Origin: Phycisphaerae bacterium
GTDB lineage: Bacteria > Planctomycetota > Phycisphaerae > SM23-33
Assembly: GCA_030610965.1 (NCBI GenBank)
Contig: JAUWQU010000084.1
Location: 1-9,392, forward strand
Direction of reading: 5' to 3'
DNA: 9,392 bases
Made by a program: the position numbers and the translations under genes. Each line of letters starts with the position of its first letter. The stretch's first letter is position 1. Below are positions 1 to 7,211 of the stretch, piece by piece. The notes under the pieces were generated by a model that made no database searches, was not told where the DNA came from, and saw only the letters and a list, made by a program, of their open reading frames with translations.

Positions 1-60
1 CCAGAGTTCTATCTCCCCCACCTCCTGGGAGGGTATCCTTGCGAAACGCTCTCTATCTAA
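1..60 (+). CDS. Possible C-terminal tail of a gene entering from the left (very uncertain)
   Basis: Frame 1 is open from the window edge to a TAA at 58-60, encoding 19 residues ending in GGYPCETLSI. The stop lies 3 bp before the strong hairpin at 64-91, the usual layout for the end of a gene and its terminator. Nineteen open codons can easily occur by chance at this base composition, and no family is recognisable, so the call rests only on the position of the stop beside the hairpin. Confidence 0.2.
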   Translation, partial: PEFYLPHLLGGYPCETLSI

Positions 61-63
61 AAC

Positions 64-91
64 CGGCCCGCTGGATGACTCCGGCGGGCCG
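64..91. terminator. Strong GC hairpin, probable terminator
   Basis: The arms 64-75 and 80-91 pair over 12 bp (11 Watson-Crick and one G-U) around a TGAC tetraloop. On the minus strand the hairpin is followed by GTTTTAGA, a short U-run. On the plus strand the tail is CTTCGTTATCT, only modestly U-rich. It could end a plus-strand gene whose stop is at 58-60, or act in both directions. The fold is seen directly; terminator function is inferred. Confidence 0.5.
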
Positions 92-404
92 CTTCGTTAT
101 CTACGCTTGGACAAAGGCTTTCGGCGCTTTCCGCTGGCCCACCCGCGCCGCTCGCGACGGGACTCACCCGCCCCGAAAACGCCGAGATAGACCGATTTCC
201 TCTCTTACCGGCCCGATCCTCTCTGATTCGTCGGGACACACCCTCAGTGAGTCCAGTCGCAGTAACATGCTTTTAATAAGTGCTTTACGGATTGGAAGCG
301 TCGGGACACGAGAGTGTTTCGATACGGGCTGGTAATCTGGCTAGTGTGCCGCAGAAAGCCCTATGCCTGGTCGGGCATTCCGACAGACGGTTTTGTGGAG
401 GTGT
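92..404. other. Stretch without a recognisable gene
   Basis: Several open frames cross this stretch on both strands, but none has a credible ribosome binding site, a domain motif or coding-like composition, and they overlap one another. The visible structure is the pair of direct repeats at 229-239 and 299-309 and a weak hairpin at 370-384 (GTCGG/CCGAC) followed by TTTT at 391-394. I see no integrase, transposase or IS end here. Confidence 0.5.
229..309 (+). repeat. Pair of 11-bp direct repeats, 70 bp apart
   Basis: CGTCGGGACAC occurs at 229-239 and again at 299-309, exactly 70 bp apart. Just after the first copy lies ACCCTC and after the second GAGAG. There is no further extension of the match. 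This could be the trace of a small duplication or a protein-binding repeat, or chance in GC-rich DNA. Confidence 0.3.
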
Positions 405-490
405 GCCCGAACTGCGCGGTGCCCGTTGTCGCGCGGGATTCAGAATCCCGTGGCCGCAAGGTCGTGTGGGTTCGAGTCCCACCTCCGGCA
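405..490 (+). tRNA. tRNA-Leu(CAG)-like sequence with an aberrant 5' half; possibly a partial tRNA or att remnant
   Basis: The 3' part fits a leucine tRNA closely. The anticodon stem is CGGGA/TCCCG around the 7-nt loop TTCAGAA, giving anticodon CAG. A long variable arm GGCC-GCAA-GGTC is present, as class II tRNAs require. The T-arm is GTGGG-TTCGAGT-CCCAC (466-482), followed by acceptor strand CTCCGGC and discriminator A490. CCA is not encoded. Starting at G405 gives 86 nt, the normal tRNA-Leu length. However, the 5' acceptor GCCCGAA then has two mismatches with CTCCGGC, and the 13-nt D-loop lacks the usual A14 and A21. The 5' half also lies in an imperfect tandem repeat (403-418 and 419-435, both starting GTGCCCG). 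It may be a functional odd tRNA, a decayed gene, or the 3' tRNA fragment left at the end of an integrated element. Confidence 0.55.
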
Positions 491-653
491 GTAATCGACA
501 AGAGGCGTCAGATAGCATCAGGACGCGACAAAACGCCCGACGTTGGCCCGGGTTTGAAGATTCTCCGCCCCCCTCGCCTGGGCGCACGGCCCGGCTAGCG
601 TTCACGGGTTACCAAACGATTGCTGGGTGGCAGAGCCTTTCCTGTTTACGCTG

Positions 654-673
654 GTTTTCTTGAACAAGAAGAC
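654..673. promoter_or_regulatory. 20-bp dyad upstream of darT, candidate operator
   Basis: GTTTTCTTG (654-662) and CAAGAAGAC (665-673) are inverted repeats matching at 8 of 9 positions around a 2-bp centre. The dyad lies 90 bp before the darT ATG and just upstream of the promoter-like pair at 691-719. Its size and symmetry suit a dimeric regulator. As RNA the loop would be tight, so a DNA operator is the better guess. Neither DarT nor DarG shows a helix-turn-helix that I can recognise, so the binding protein is unknown. Confidence 0.3.
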
Positions 674-690
674 GTTCTGGTGCGGCATTC

Positions 691-719
691 TTGATTCGCT
701 GGAAAGCATCTGAGATGAT
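691..719 (+). promoter_or_regulatory. Weak sigma-70-like promoter candidate for darTG
   Basis: TTGATT (691-696) is followed after 17 bp by GATGAT (714-719), each matching its consensus at 4 of 6 positions. It lies 44 bp upstream of the darT start and is the best spaced pair I see in the leader. Planctomycete promoters are poorly matched by this consensus, so this is only a candidate. Confidence 0.22.
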
Positions 720-763
720 AGCCGTCCATGGCTGATTAGGCAGATGACTAGGAAGCGGAGCTG

Positions 764-1420
764 ATGATCGTGACGACCGTGCCCCAAGACCAGAAGATCT
801 TCCACATCACCCCCGTCAGCAATCTGGCTGGGATTGTCGGAGATCAGGTGCTGTGGTCGGACGCTGCCCGCCTTGCTAAGGGGCTGGACTGCCAGATTGT
901 GGGCATGTCCCGGATCAAACAACGCCGGTTGATGGAAATCGAAGTGGCCTGCCATCAAGGAACCAAGGTGGGCGAGTATGTGCCGTTCTATTTCTGCCCT
1001 CGCTCCGTCATGCTTTACATCTTGTGCCGTGGTAATCATCCGGATATCGACTACCGGGGGGGACAGGAGCCGATTGTGCATCTGCAGGCCGACCTAGCTG
1101 CAACGGTTGCATGGGCAAAGTCCAGTCACGTGTGGTGGGCCTTCAGCAACGGCAACGCCGGCGCGTTCGTAACCAAGTTTTACTCTGACCTATCCGATCT
1201 AAATCGGGTAGACTGGTCGGCCGTCCAAGCAGCGGATTGGCGGGATCTGGCCGTCAGAGAGCGTAAACAGGCCGAATTCCTGGTTTACGAGTCGTTTCCG
1301 TGGCAACTGGTTGAGAAGATCGGCGTAGTAAATACAAGGACGGCCACTCAGGTTAACCAGGCGATTGGCGATGCGAATCACCAGCCGGTCGTAAAGGTCG
1401 AGCAAGAGTGGTACTATTGA
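764..1420 (+). CDS. darT: DarT toxin, DNA ADP-ribosyltransferase
   Basis: This 218-aa protein matches the DarT family (formerly DUF4433). DarT toxins transfer ADP-ribose from NAD+ onto bases in single-stranded DNA, blocking replication; DarG reverses the damage. The expected motifs are in order: FHIT near residues 13-16 (NAD-binding His14), the IKQRR segment at 51-55 carrying the catalytic-type arginine, YVPFYFCPRS at 72-81, and KQAEFLV at 168-174, where Glu171 is the likely catalytic glutamate (Glu160 in the Thermus enzyme). Length is normal and there is no break, so the toxin looks intact. The ATG at 764 follows GGAAGCGGAG (751-760) closely. In-frame GTGs at codons 3 and 6 are alternative starts and give more usual spacing. 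The darG start lies 14 bp after the stop. Codon use includes more CTA, GTA and AAA than the minus-strand operon, suggesting an acquired module. DarT2-type is favoured by size and layout but not proven. Confidence 0.93.
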   Translation: MIVTTVPQDQKIFHITPVSNLAGIVGDQVLWSDAARLAKGLDCQIVGMSRIKQRRLMEIEVACHQGTKVGEYVPFYFCPRSVMLYILCRGNHPDIDYRGGQEPIVHLQADLAATVAWAKSSHVWWAFSNGNAGAFVTKFYSDLSDLNRVDWSAVQAADWRDLAVRERKQAEFLVYESFPWQLVEKIGVVNTRTATQVNQAIGDANHQPVVKVEQEWYY

Positions 1421-1434
1421 ATAGAGGGCTGGCC

Positions 1435-2484
1435 ATGATTGAGTTGATGCATGGCGACATCCTTAACGCGGACGCTGAAGCGCTTGTCAACACCGTAAAC
1501 TGCGTTGGCGTCATGGGTCGAGGGATCGCGCTGCAATTTCAGAAGACGTTCCCGGACATGTTTAGGGCATACGAGGCCGCTTGCAAGCGCGGCGAACTCC
1601 AGCCGGGACGGGTGCATGTCTATGACCTGAACCGAATTCAAAATCCGCACTACGTCATCAATTTCCCGACGAAGAGCCACTGGAAGGGCAAGAGCAGGAT
1701 CGCGGACATTGAGTCCGGATTGCAGGCACTCGTGGCAGAAGTCCGCCGCTTGAGACTTCGGTCGGTTGCGGTCCCGCCGCTCGGGTGCGGCTTGGGTGGG
1801 CTTGAATGGAAGGACGTGCTGCCTCGGATTCGCCAGGCCTTCGCCGAATTGCCGGATGTCCGTGTGCTGGTTTACGAGCCGAAGGGCGCCCCGTCCGCCG
1901 AGCAGATCGCGAAGTTCGAGAAGCGGCCCAACATGACCAAGGGGCGGGCGGCGCTGCTTGGTTTGATGCGGCGATATTTGGCCGCCGTGATGGACCCGTA
2001 CGTGACGTTGCTCGAAATCCACAAGTTGATGTATTTCATGCAGGAGGCCGGCCAGCCATTGAAACTGAACTACACGAAGGGACCCTACGGACCGTACGCC
2101 GAGAACTTGCGCCACCTGCTGACGCACATCGACGGCCATTTCATCACGGGCTACGGTGATGCGTCGGACCGACCGGACAAAGAGATTGAGCCGAAGTCCG
2201 ATGCAATGACTCAGGCGGAGGAGGTCTTGAAGGACCATCCCGCTGTGCAGCGGCGGTTCAACCGGGTTGGCGAATTGCTAGAGGGATTCGAAACGGCGTT
2301 CGGGATGGAGTTGCTCGCCACGGTCCATTGGGTAGCTACGCGCGAAATCGCCACTACGCCTGAAGAGGCAATCGTCCAGACTTATGCATGGGGCAATCGC
2401 AAGCGGATGTTTCAAGAAGAGCATATCCAGATCGCGTGGATGGTGCTGAACGACAACGGCTGGCTGGGCGCACGAGTCAGCTAG
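1435..2484 (+). CDS. darG: DarG antitoxin, DNA ADP-ribosyl glycohydrolase
   Basis: This 349-aa two-domain protein is the partner of DarT. Residues 1-155 form a macrodomain: GDI (7-9), VNTVNC (18-23), the glycine-rich GVMGRGIALQF (25-35), NFPTKSHWK (76-84) and the loop PPLGCGLGGLEW (114-125). Lys80 falls at the position of the catalytic lysine described for Thermus DarG. This domain hydrolyses ADP-ribose from DNA. Residues of about 170-349, including LHKLMYFMQEAG-like and KGPYGPYAENL segments (the former reads IHKLMYFMQEAG here), match the DarG C-terminal region, which in characterised systems binds and inhibits DarT directly. The reading frame stays open back to a GTG at 1408 overlapping darT, but the ATG at 1435 has AGAGGG six bases upstream and starts exactly where macrodomains start, so it is preferred. 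Toxin-first order with close spacing suggests co-transcription and translational linkage. Confidence 0.92.
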   Translation: MIELMHGDILNADAEALVNTVNCVGVMGRGIALQFQKTFPDMFRAYEAACKRGELQPGRVHVYDLNRIQNPHYVINFPTKSHWKGKSRIADIESGLQALVAEVRRLRLRSVAVPPLGCGLGGLEWKDVLPRIRQAFAELPDVRVLVYEPKGAPSAEQIAKFEKRPNMTKGRAALLGLMRRYLAAVMDPYVTLLEIHKLMYFMQEAGQPLKLNYTKGPYGPYAENLRHLLTHIDGHFITGYGDASDRPDKEIEPKSDAMTQAEEVLKDHPAVQRRFNRVGELLEGFETAFGMELLATVHWVATREIATTPEEAIVQTYAWGNRKRMFQEEHIQIAWMVLNDNGWLGARVS

Positions 2485-2765
2485 CGTCGATCCCAGACGA
2501 GGAAACGCGGGACAGTCGCCTATTAAATGGGTGTGGGCACGGAAGCCGGCCAGTTGCCATCGGATATGCCCTTACGGGCACGCTATGAATGTGTCCCGGC
2601 CATATTGAGCGATGGGCCGCGGACGGTCGTGACCGATTCCGTGGCGGGCGTTTTTCTGTCAGGCCGGCCGACAGGCGGATGGTGGAGGCCAGTGCCGGCG
2701 CGACGCTGCGCGGCTTGCTCACCGATGCGTTCTTGTTTGCTTTGGTGGCCGTCTCTGAGCGGCAC
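2485..2765. other. Convergent intergenic region between darG and the minus-strand operon
   Basis: These 281 bp separate two convergent transcription units. I see no credible small gene. A short hairpin TGCCC-TTAC-GGGCA lies at 2567-2580, and the terminator candidate is at 2616-2655. For the minus-strand operon I find no hairpin with a U-run after the stop at 2766. Confidence 0.5.
2616..2655 (+). terminator. Probable intrinsic terminator of darTG
   Basis: An outer stem pairs 2616-2623 with 2638-2645 (8 bp, one G-U) and an inner stem pairs CGGTC 2624-2628 with GACCG 2631-2635, with a two-base AT bulge at 2636-2637. Five bases later comes TTTTT at 2651-2655. It lies about 130 bp after the darG stop. 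The 5-nt spacer before the T-run is longer than ideal, so efficiency is uncertain. On the minus strand the same hairpin lacks a U-run. Confidence 0.45.
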
Positions 2766-5345
2766 TTACTTGACCGGATACGGGCGCACCCTGGGGTGCT
2801 TGCTCTCGTATTCGGCGACCATCTTTGCGACCTTCAGCTTCATCTTCGCGATGGCCGGGACGAGTTCCTTGCCCTTGCGTTTCGGGTTGAACATCTTGTC
2901 GAGCCCGCCGGCCAGCAGTGCCTTGAGGCCGGGCATCAGCTTGGCTTGGGCGGCGGGGTCCATTCTCTCGATCACGTTGATCAGGCCCGGGTTGCCCCAT
3001 TTGTCGCCGACGAGCAGCCAGGCCAGGTTCTGGTAGTTGGTCCGCTTGAAGATTTCGATATTCGGATCGCCGAGCCGCGCCAACTCCTGGTTGATATCGT
3101 CGGTGATGAGCCCCAACTCGCCGCGGCCCAACAGCATCAGCAGGCGGACGTTGCCGATCTCGTAGTAGCCCCCGCCGCGCCGGACGTAGCTGGGCTCGCG
3201 GTCGGTCAGATCGACCAGGTCCTCGCCGAGCGTCCGCACCGCTTGTTCGCGGACGGCGGGAGTCATGGCGACCTTGTCCTCGGTGATCAATCGCGCCAGC
3301 CGCTTGCCGTAGTCGTTACGGGCACTGACGTGCGAGGCCTTGGCGAAGGTGTCGAACAGGTCGCCCATGGCCGGCGCCGCCAGGGGGCCCGCATCGGAGA
3401 TCGCCACGAACGCCGCCGATCGCACCCACCATTCATCGTGGTTGAGGAACTTTGTCAGCAGCGGCAGGTGGCTGGCGATAGTCTTCGGGTCAGCCGTGCT
3501 CATCGCCCAAAGCGCCCCCTCGACTTCCCACATGTCCGAGTGCGGATCCTGCATGATTTCCAGGATTCGGGGCACGACCTTGGCGACGCCGGCGAAAGTG
3601 TACGTGAACGGCGCCTTTTCCATGAAGAAGCTGTGATAGCCGGTCAGGCCCTCGAGCCCGGCCCGGCGGACGCGGGCGTCGCTGCTGTCGAGAGCCTTGA
3701 GGATTTCGGGGATGGCCTTGTCGCCATGGTAGCCGATAGCGCCGGTAGCCTGGATGCGCACTGCCGGGTTGTAGTGCCTGAAATGCTTGACGATGTAGCC
3801 AATCGACGGGAGCGCGTCATCCGCATTGACCTTCTGCAGCGGATCGGTTGGCGTCTTGCGCCGCTTGTAGAAGGGCCTTCTGGCGTTCCACTTCATCGTG
3901 GCGCAGATCGTATCGATATCCTCGAAGTCCGACTCCTTGCAGCCCTCGGCGTGTTGGGTCGTCACGAAGGCGGGGTCCTTCTCCATCACCTTGCCGACCG
4001 GCTTGACCTTGCTGTACTTGGTCGGCTCGGCGCCGGTGATGCGCAGGTTGCGCCACGGGGCCGTGTACGTCAGGCCGATGCACATGCCCCATTCCTGCGC
4101 GGTGTAACGCGCCTCGCCACCCTTGGTCGGCAGCATCCGGAATCCGCCGGCCGGATGGCGGCACAGTTCGTAGTACCACCGCAGTTCATCCATGTGACGG
4201 CGGTAGTGGTGTTGCATGTCCTTGGGAACATGCACCGCGCAGAGCCCGCGCCAGAGCACGTTGGTCATGTTTCCGGTATGGCCGCCCTCGAAGCCGTGGT
4301 ACGAGTCCGCCTGTTCGACGGCGTACTGCTGTGCAGCCATCTGGTAATACGGTTCGGCAAGCAGCGAATACCCCACGCCCGCCATGCCGCTCTTGCCGTT
4401 GGTGGCAGGTCCGCCGCCGGGGCGCTGGTCGCCGTAGGGCACGCCGCCGAAACCCACGAAGCGGTAGAAGTACTTCAGGTTCTTCCTGAAATCGGCATCC
4501 CTCATCTCCAGGCCGCACTCGCGAGCCAGGACCATGCCGACGAACAGTGGCCCGCCCGCCGCGTTGACCAGGCCGCTGCGCACGTAACCGGGGTTGGGGT
4601 AGTCCCAGTGGCCCCATCCGCCGTGTGTCATTCGCTCGTAAGAATCGTCCACGATTTTCTGCAGTGGCCGCAGGGCCAGTCTGTCGCCGGTGCGCAGGTA
4701 GTACTCGGCCAGCGCGATCGACAGGAAGCCGTTGTTCCAGGTATGGCTGCGCGGGGTTGCACCCGACTTGGCATACGCCTGGACCACGTCCTTGACCGCT
4801 TCGGTGTGTTCCGGCTTGCCGGTGGATAGCAGGAACAGCACGTTCAGCGGCCCTTCGCGGCCGGGGAATTTGATATCACCAGACTTGAATCGCTTTACCG
4901 CGCGAGCCGCCGCGGCGTCGACTATCTTCTGCGTCTTGGGGCAATCCGCCGGCCAGGTCTTGCCGTACGCGCCGAGCACGGGGATGGCGAGCTCCACCTG
5001 CACGGTCGAGCCGCCACGATTGACGGTGAAGCTCATCTTGCCGTCGCCCGCCTCGGCCGCGGTGATCGCGTTGCCCAACTGCACGCGCGAGTCGGGCAGG
5101 GCGAGCTTGACGCCGTTGACGGCCTGAATCACGTCGCCTTTCTCGAACTTCCCCGCCGCCGGGCTGGACGGATAGGTAGAGTCCACCGTCACTTGCGGCT
5201 TGTCCCTGGCGGGGACGACAAAAATGCCGGTGACGCCGACCTGGTAGGCAGGCATGGGCTGGTCGCCCTTGGGCTTCTTGGCATACAGGTTGCCGGCCGA
5301 CAACAGGCCCGCCAGAAGAGCAAGAATCAGCGTTCTCGTATGCAT
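2766..5345 (-). CDS. Secreted PDZ and HEAT-repeat protein of the DUF6288 type
   Basis: This 859-aa protein starts with a signal peptide: a hydrophobic stretch at 6-18 and likely cleavage after LYA (22). Residues of about 34-125 look like a PDZ domain, with GKFEKGDVIQAVNG as the typical carboxylate-loop and strand segment. About 130-480 is a helical region rich in Trp, Tyr, His and Gly (for example GGWGHWDYPNPGYV and GFEGGHTGNM), resembling planctomycete DUF6288 proteins and alpha-toroid folds. From about 507 onward HEAT-like repeats appear (NPAVRIQATGAIG, DARVRRAGLEGL, HDEWWVRSAAFVA). The tail is basic. The ATG at 5345 has AAAGG nine bases upstream. It is the last gene of the minus-strand operon, 62 bp after the esterase-LamG gene. 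No catalytic motif is recognised; a scaffold or sugar-processing role outside the cytoplasm is only inferred from neighbours. The DUF6288 label is from memory of the family. Confidence 0.8.
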   Translation of the reverse strand: MHTRTLILALLAGLLSAGNLYAKKPKGDQPMPAYQVGVTGIFVVPARDKPQVTVDSTYPSSPAAGKFEKGDVIQAVNGVKLALPDSRVQLGNAITAAEAGDGKMSFTVNRGGSTVQVELAIPVLGAYGKTWPADCPKTQKIVDAAAARAVKRFKSGDIKFPGREGPLNVLFLLSTGKPEHTEAVKDVVQAYAKSGATPRSHTWNNGFLSIALAEYYLRTGDRLALRPLQKIVDDSYERMTHGGWGHWDYPNPGYVRSGLVNAAGGPLFVGMVLARECGLEMRDADFRKNLKYFYRFVGFGGVPYGDQRPGGGPATNGKSGMAGVGYSLLAEPYYQMAAQQYAVEQADSYHGFEGGHTGNMTNVLWRGLCAVHVPKDMQHHYRRHMDELRWYYELCRHPAGGFRMLPTKGGEARYTAQEWGMCIGLTYTAPWRNLRITGAEPTKYSKVKPVGKVMEKDPAFVTTQHAEGCKESDFEDIDTICATMKWNARRPFYKRRKTPTDPLQKVNADDALPSIGYIVKHFRHYNPAVRIQATGAIGYHGDKAIPEILKALDSSDARVRRAGLEGLTGYHSFFMEKAPFTYTFAGVAKVVPRILEIMQDPHSDMWEVEGALWAMSTADPKTIASHLPLLTKFLNHDEWWVRSAAFVAISDAGPLAAPAMGDLFDTFAKASHVSARNDYGKRLARLITEDKVAMTPAVREQAVRTLGEDLVDLTDREPSYVRRGGGYYEIGNVRLLMLLGRGELGLITDDINQELARLGDPNIEIFKRTNYQNLAWLLVGDKWGNPGLINVIERMDPAAQAKLMPGLKALLAGGLDKMFNPKRKGKELVPAIAKMKLKVAKMVAEYESKHPRVRPYPVK

Positions 5346-5407
5346 GTGAGGTTGCCTTTCGTGATGAGTAACCGGTTTTATGGAAACCGCGGCGGTTCGC
5401 GCATGAC

Positions 5408-7141
5408 TTACTTGGCCAGCGAGACGCCGCGGCCTTTGTTATAAAGTGCGAGCACTTGGTCCTCGGTCAGCGGGCGCGACCAGATGCCCACTTCATCGAA
5501 GGCCTCGAACTGCCGGTCGATCTTTTCAAGTTCGCCGATGGTCAGGATGGCGTCCTTGGCCGGGAGGATGTGGTTCTCATCCTGGATGCCCCAGAACGGC
5601 TTGTCGAGCGTGCCGAAAAGCGCATCCTTCTTCTTCTTGCCGCCCTTGGGGGCCTTCTTGCCGTTGATGTAGATCTCAAACGCCTTCCGCGAGCCGTCGT
5701 AGATGACGACGACGTGATACCATTCGTTTCCGTCCGAGATGACATTGCCCGGCCCGCCGTTGAACTTGAAGCCCTTGGTGCCGCCCTTGAAGCCGACCGT
5801 CATGAACACGCCGCCCTTGGTGCCGTGGCACATGGCGTCCCAGCCGGTGGCGTTGGCGGTACGGCTGTAGTACCAGTTGTCCGGGCCTCGCTCGACTTCC
5901 TTGCCGACACCCTTGCCGATGCGGCCGCAGCCGTAATAGTTGGTGCGATACCAGTAGGAAACGCTCAGGTTCTCGATATTGCCGCTCGGGCCAAGCACGT
6001 CCTTGTAGCCGGGCAGCTTCACGTGCTGCCGGCCGGTCAGTTGCACGCATTGGCCGAGCACGCCTTCGGTCCACGCGGGGCCGCCGACGAGTTTGCCGTC
6101 GGCGCTGCCGGCGTGGTCCTCGGTGGTCGCGCCCTTGCCTTCATCGAACGGCCAATAGCCGACCAGGCCTTCGGTGAGCTTGGCCAGGTCGTAGTCGGAC
6201 TTCGCAGGCTCGGGCCTGGCGGTGTACTTCTCGCCTGCCTTGCGCGTCCTGGCGTTGTGCTGGGCCACCGTGGCCTTGGCGAACGGCAGCATCGCTTTGG
6301 CGGCCCGCTCGCTGATCGTGATCATGCCAGGGGTGTTGTAGTGAGCCTTGGGATGGAGGTCCATGGTCGATATCCACGCGGCGTGTTCATCCTCCTCGGC
6401 TACTTTCTTTTGGGCGGCGCGGATCACCTTGCCTCCGCCTTTGCGGTCCCACACGGGGGCCGGGCCGATCTGGATGATCAACACGGGCAGCTTGGGCACG
6501 GCCAGTTCCGTGCGGACGTCGTGGACCAGGTCGCGCAGGTTTTCTTCGTAGTAATTCCAGAAGCCCGTGTTCGGATCGTTGGGGTCCACCTGGGCGAGCG
6601 AATCGTTTTCGCCCTGGAACCAGATGAACCCGGCGATTTCGATCTCGCGGCCGTCATACTGCGGGTATTCCACCTTGGGATTTGCCAGGAAACGATGGAA
6701 GCGGCGCATCATGCGTTTGTAGAGGTCGCCCACTTCGCCGCCGGCCCGCTTGACCGCGCTGGGCGGACGCCATCGCGTGTGCAGTTGCGTGCCGCCGGTA
6801 GCGGATTTGAAGAAGATGATGGGATTCTCGATGGCATCGCCGAGGATCCGCCCCATGACCATTTCCGGGCCGAAGACGTTCGACGCGCCCGGCCCGCCGC
6901 CGAATCCGGGGCCTAACGGGCCGGAGATCTTCTTGCCGGAGAAGATGCACCACGCGTCGTCGCGCGGCTTGTCGATATCGGGGTGCCGCTCGGTGCATTC
7001 TTTGCCGAAGTAGTTGTGGCCTTCCGCGTTGGACTGCCCGGCCATCAGATAAACCTTGATCGGTTTCTTCTCGGCCGCCCGCGCCGCGACGGCGGGCGTC
7101 AGGCACAGCATTGCGACGGCCATGAGCTTATTGTTCAGCAT
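5408..7141 (-). CDS. Secreted SGNH esterase (sialate O-acetylesterase domain) with C-terminal LamG domain
   Basis: This 577-aa protein has a signal peptide (likely cleavage after ARA, residue 22). It carries an SGNH-type sialate O-acetylesterase domain at about 27-290. The nucleophile motif is YLMAGQSNAEGH with Ser37; FGPEMVMG is at 90-97, KSATGGTQL at 112-120 and GFIWFQGENDS at 171-181. DLHPKAHYNTPG (261-272) supplies the candidate Asp/His pair, Asp261 and His267 or His263. Residues of about 318-575 form a LamG (concanavalin-like) domain, starting LVGYWPFDEGKG and ending FDEVGIWSRPLTEDQVLALY, which usually binds carbohydrate. The domain contains a lysine-rich loop (GKKKK). The family removes O-acetyl groups from sugars; the true substrate here is unknown. 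The ATG at 7141 follows AAGAAGGG by 7 bases. It lies 70 bp after the preceding esterase gene, so the two are probably co-expressed. Confidence 0.88.
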   Translation of the reverse strand: MLNNKLMAVAMLCLTPAVAARAAEKKPIKVYLMAGQSNAEGHNYFGKECTERHPDIDKPRDDAWCIFSGKKISGPLGPGFGGGPGASNVFGPEMVMGRILGDAIENPIIFFKSATGGTQLHTRWRPPSAVKRAGGEVGDLYKRMMRRFHRFLANPKVEYPQYDGREIEIAGFIWFQGENDSLAQVDPNDPNTGFWNYYEENLRDLVHDVRTELAVPKLPVLIIQIGPAPVWDRKGGGKVIRAAQKKVAEEDEHAAWISTMDLHPKAHYNTPGMITISERAAKAMLPFAKATVAQHNARTRKAGEKYTARPEPAKSDYDLAKLTEGLVGYWPFDEGKGATTEDHAGSADGKLVGGPAWTEGVLGQCVQLTGRQHVKLPGYKDVLGPSGNIENLSVSYWYRTNYYGCGRIGKGVGKEVERGPDNWYYSRTANATGWDAMCHGTKGGVFMTVGFKGGTKGFKFNGGPGNVISDGNEWYHVVVIYDGSRKAFEIYINGKKAPKGGKKKKDALFGTLDKPFWGIQDENHILPAKDAILTIGELEKIDRQFEAFDEVGIWSRPLTEDQVLALYNKGRGVSLAK

Positions 7142-7211
7142 CTGAAAGCCCTTCTTATGTCTTTGTCGTTACGCGGGGCGATGTCGGGGCTGAATTGCCC
7201 AACCCAGGTCA

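Noticed and set aside
280..663. 127-codon open frame on the plus strand across the tRNA-like sequence
   Set aside because: It runs through the tRNA-like fold, overlaps frames on both strands and shows no protein motif.
602..1081. 159-codon open frame on the minus strand
   Set aside because: It lies largely antisense to darT and has no ribosome binding site or family motif.
2656..2674. Hairpin CTGTC/GACAG as terminator of the minus-strand operon
   Set aside because: On the minus strand it is followed by AAAAACG, not a U-run, and on the plus strand by GCGGATGG. The adjacent T5 belongs better to the hairpin at 2616-2645.
2745..2765. GCCG/CGGC pairing just after the stop of the 859-aa gene
   Set aside because: The stem is only 4 bp plus a bulge and no U-run follows on the minus strand.
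2589..4829. 746-codon open frame on the plus strand
   Set aside because: It is antisense to the 859-aa gene, whose third positions are nearly all G or C, which suppresses stops on the opposite strand. It has no domain motif, no signal peptide and a low-complexity Arg/Ala/Val/His composition.
5456..6916. 486-codon open frame on the plus strand
   Set aside because: It is antisense to the esterase-LamG gene and has the same shadow composition; the minus strand carries clear motifs.
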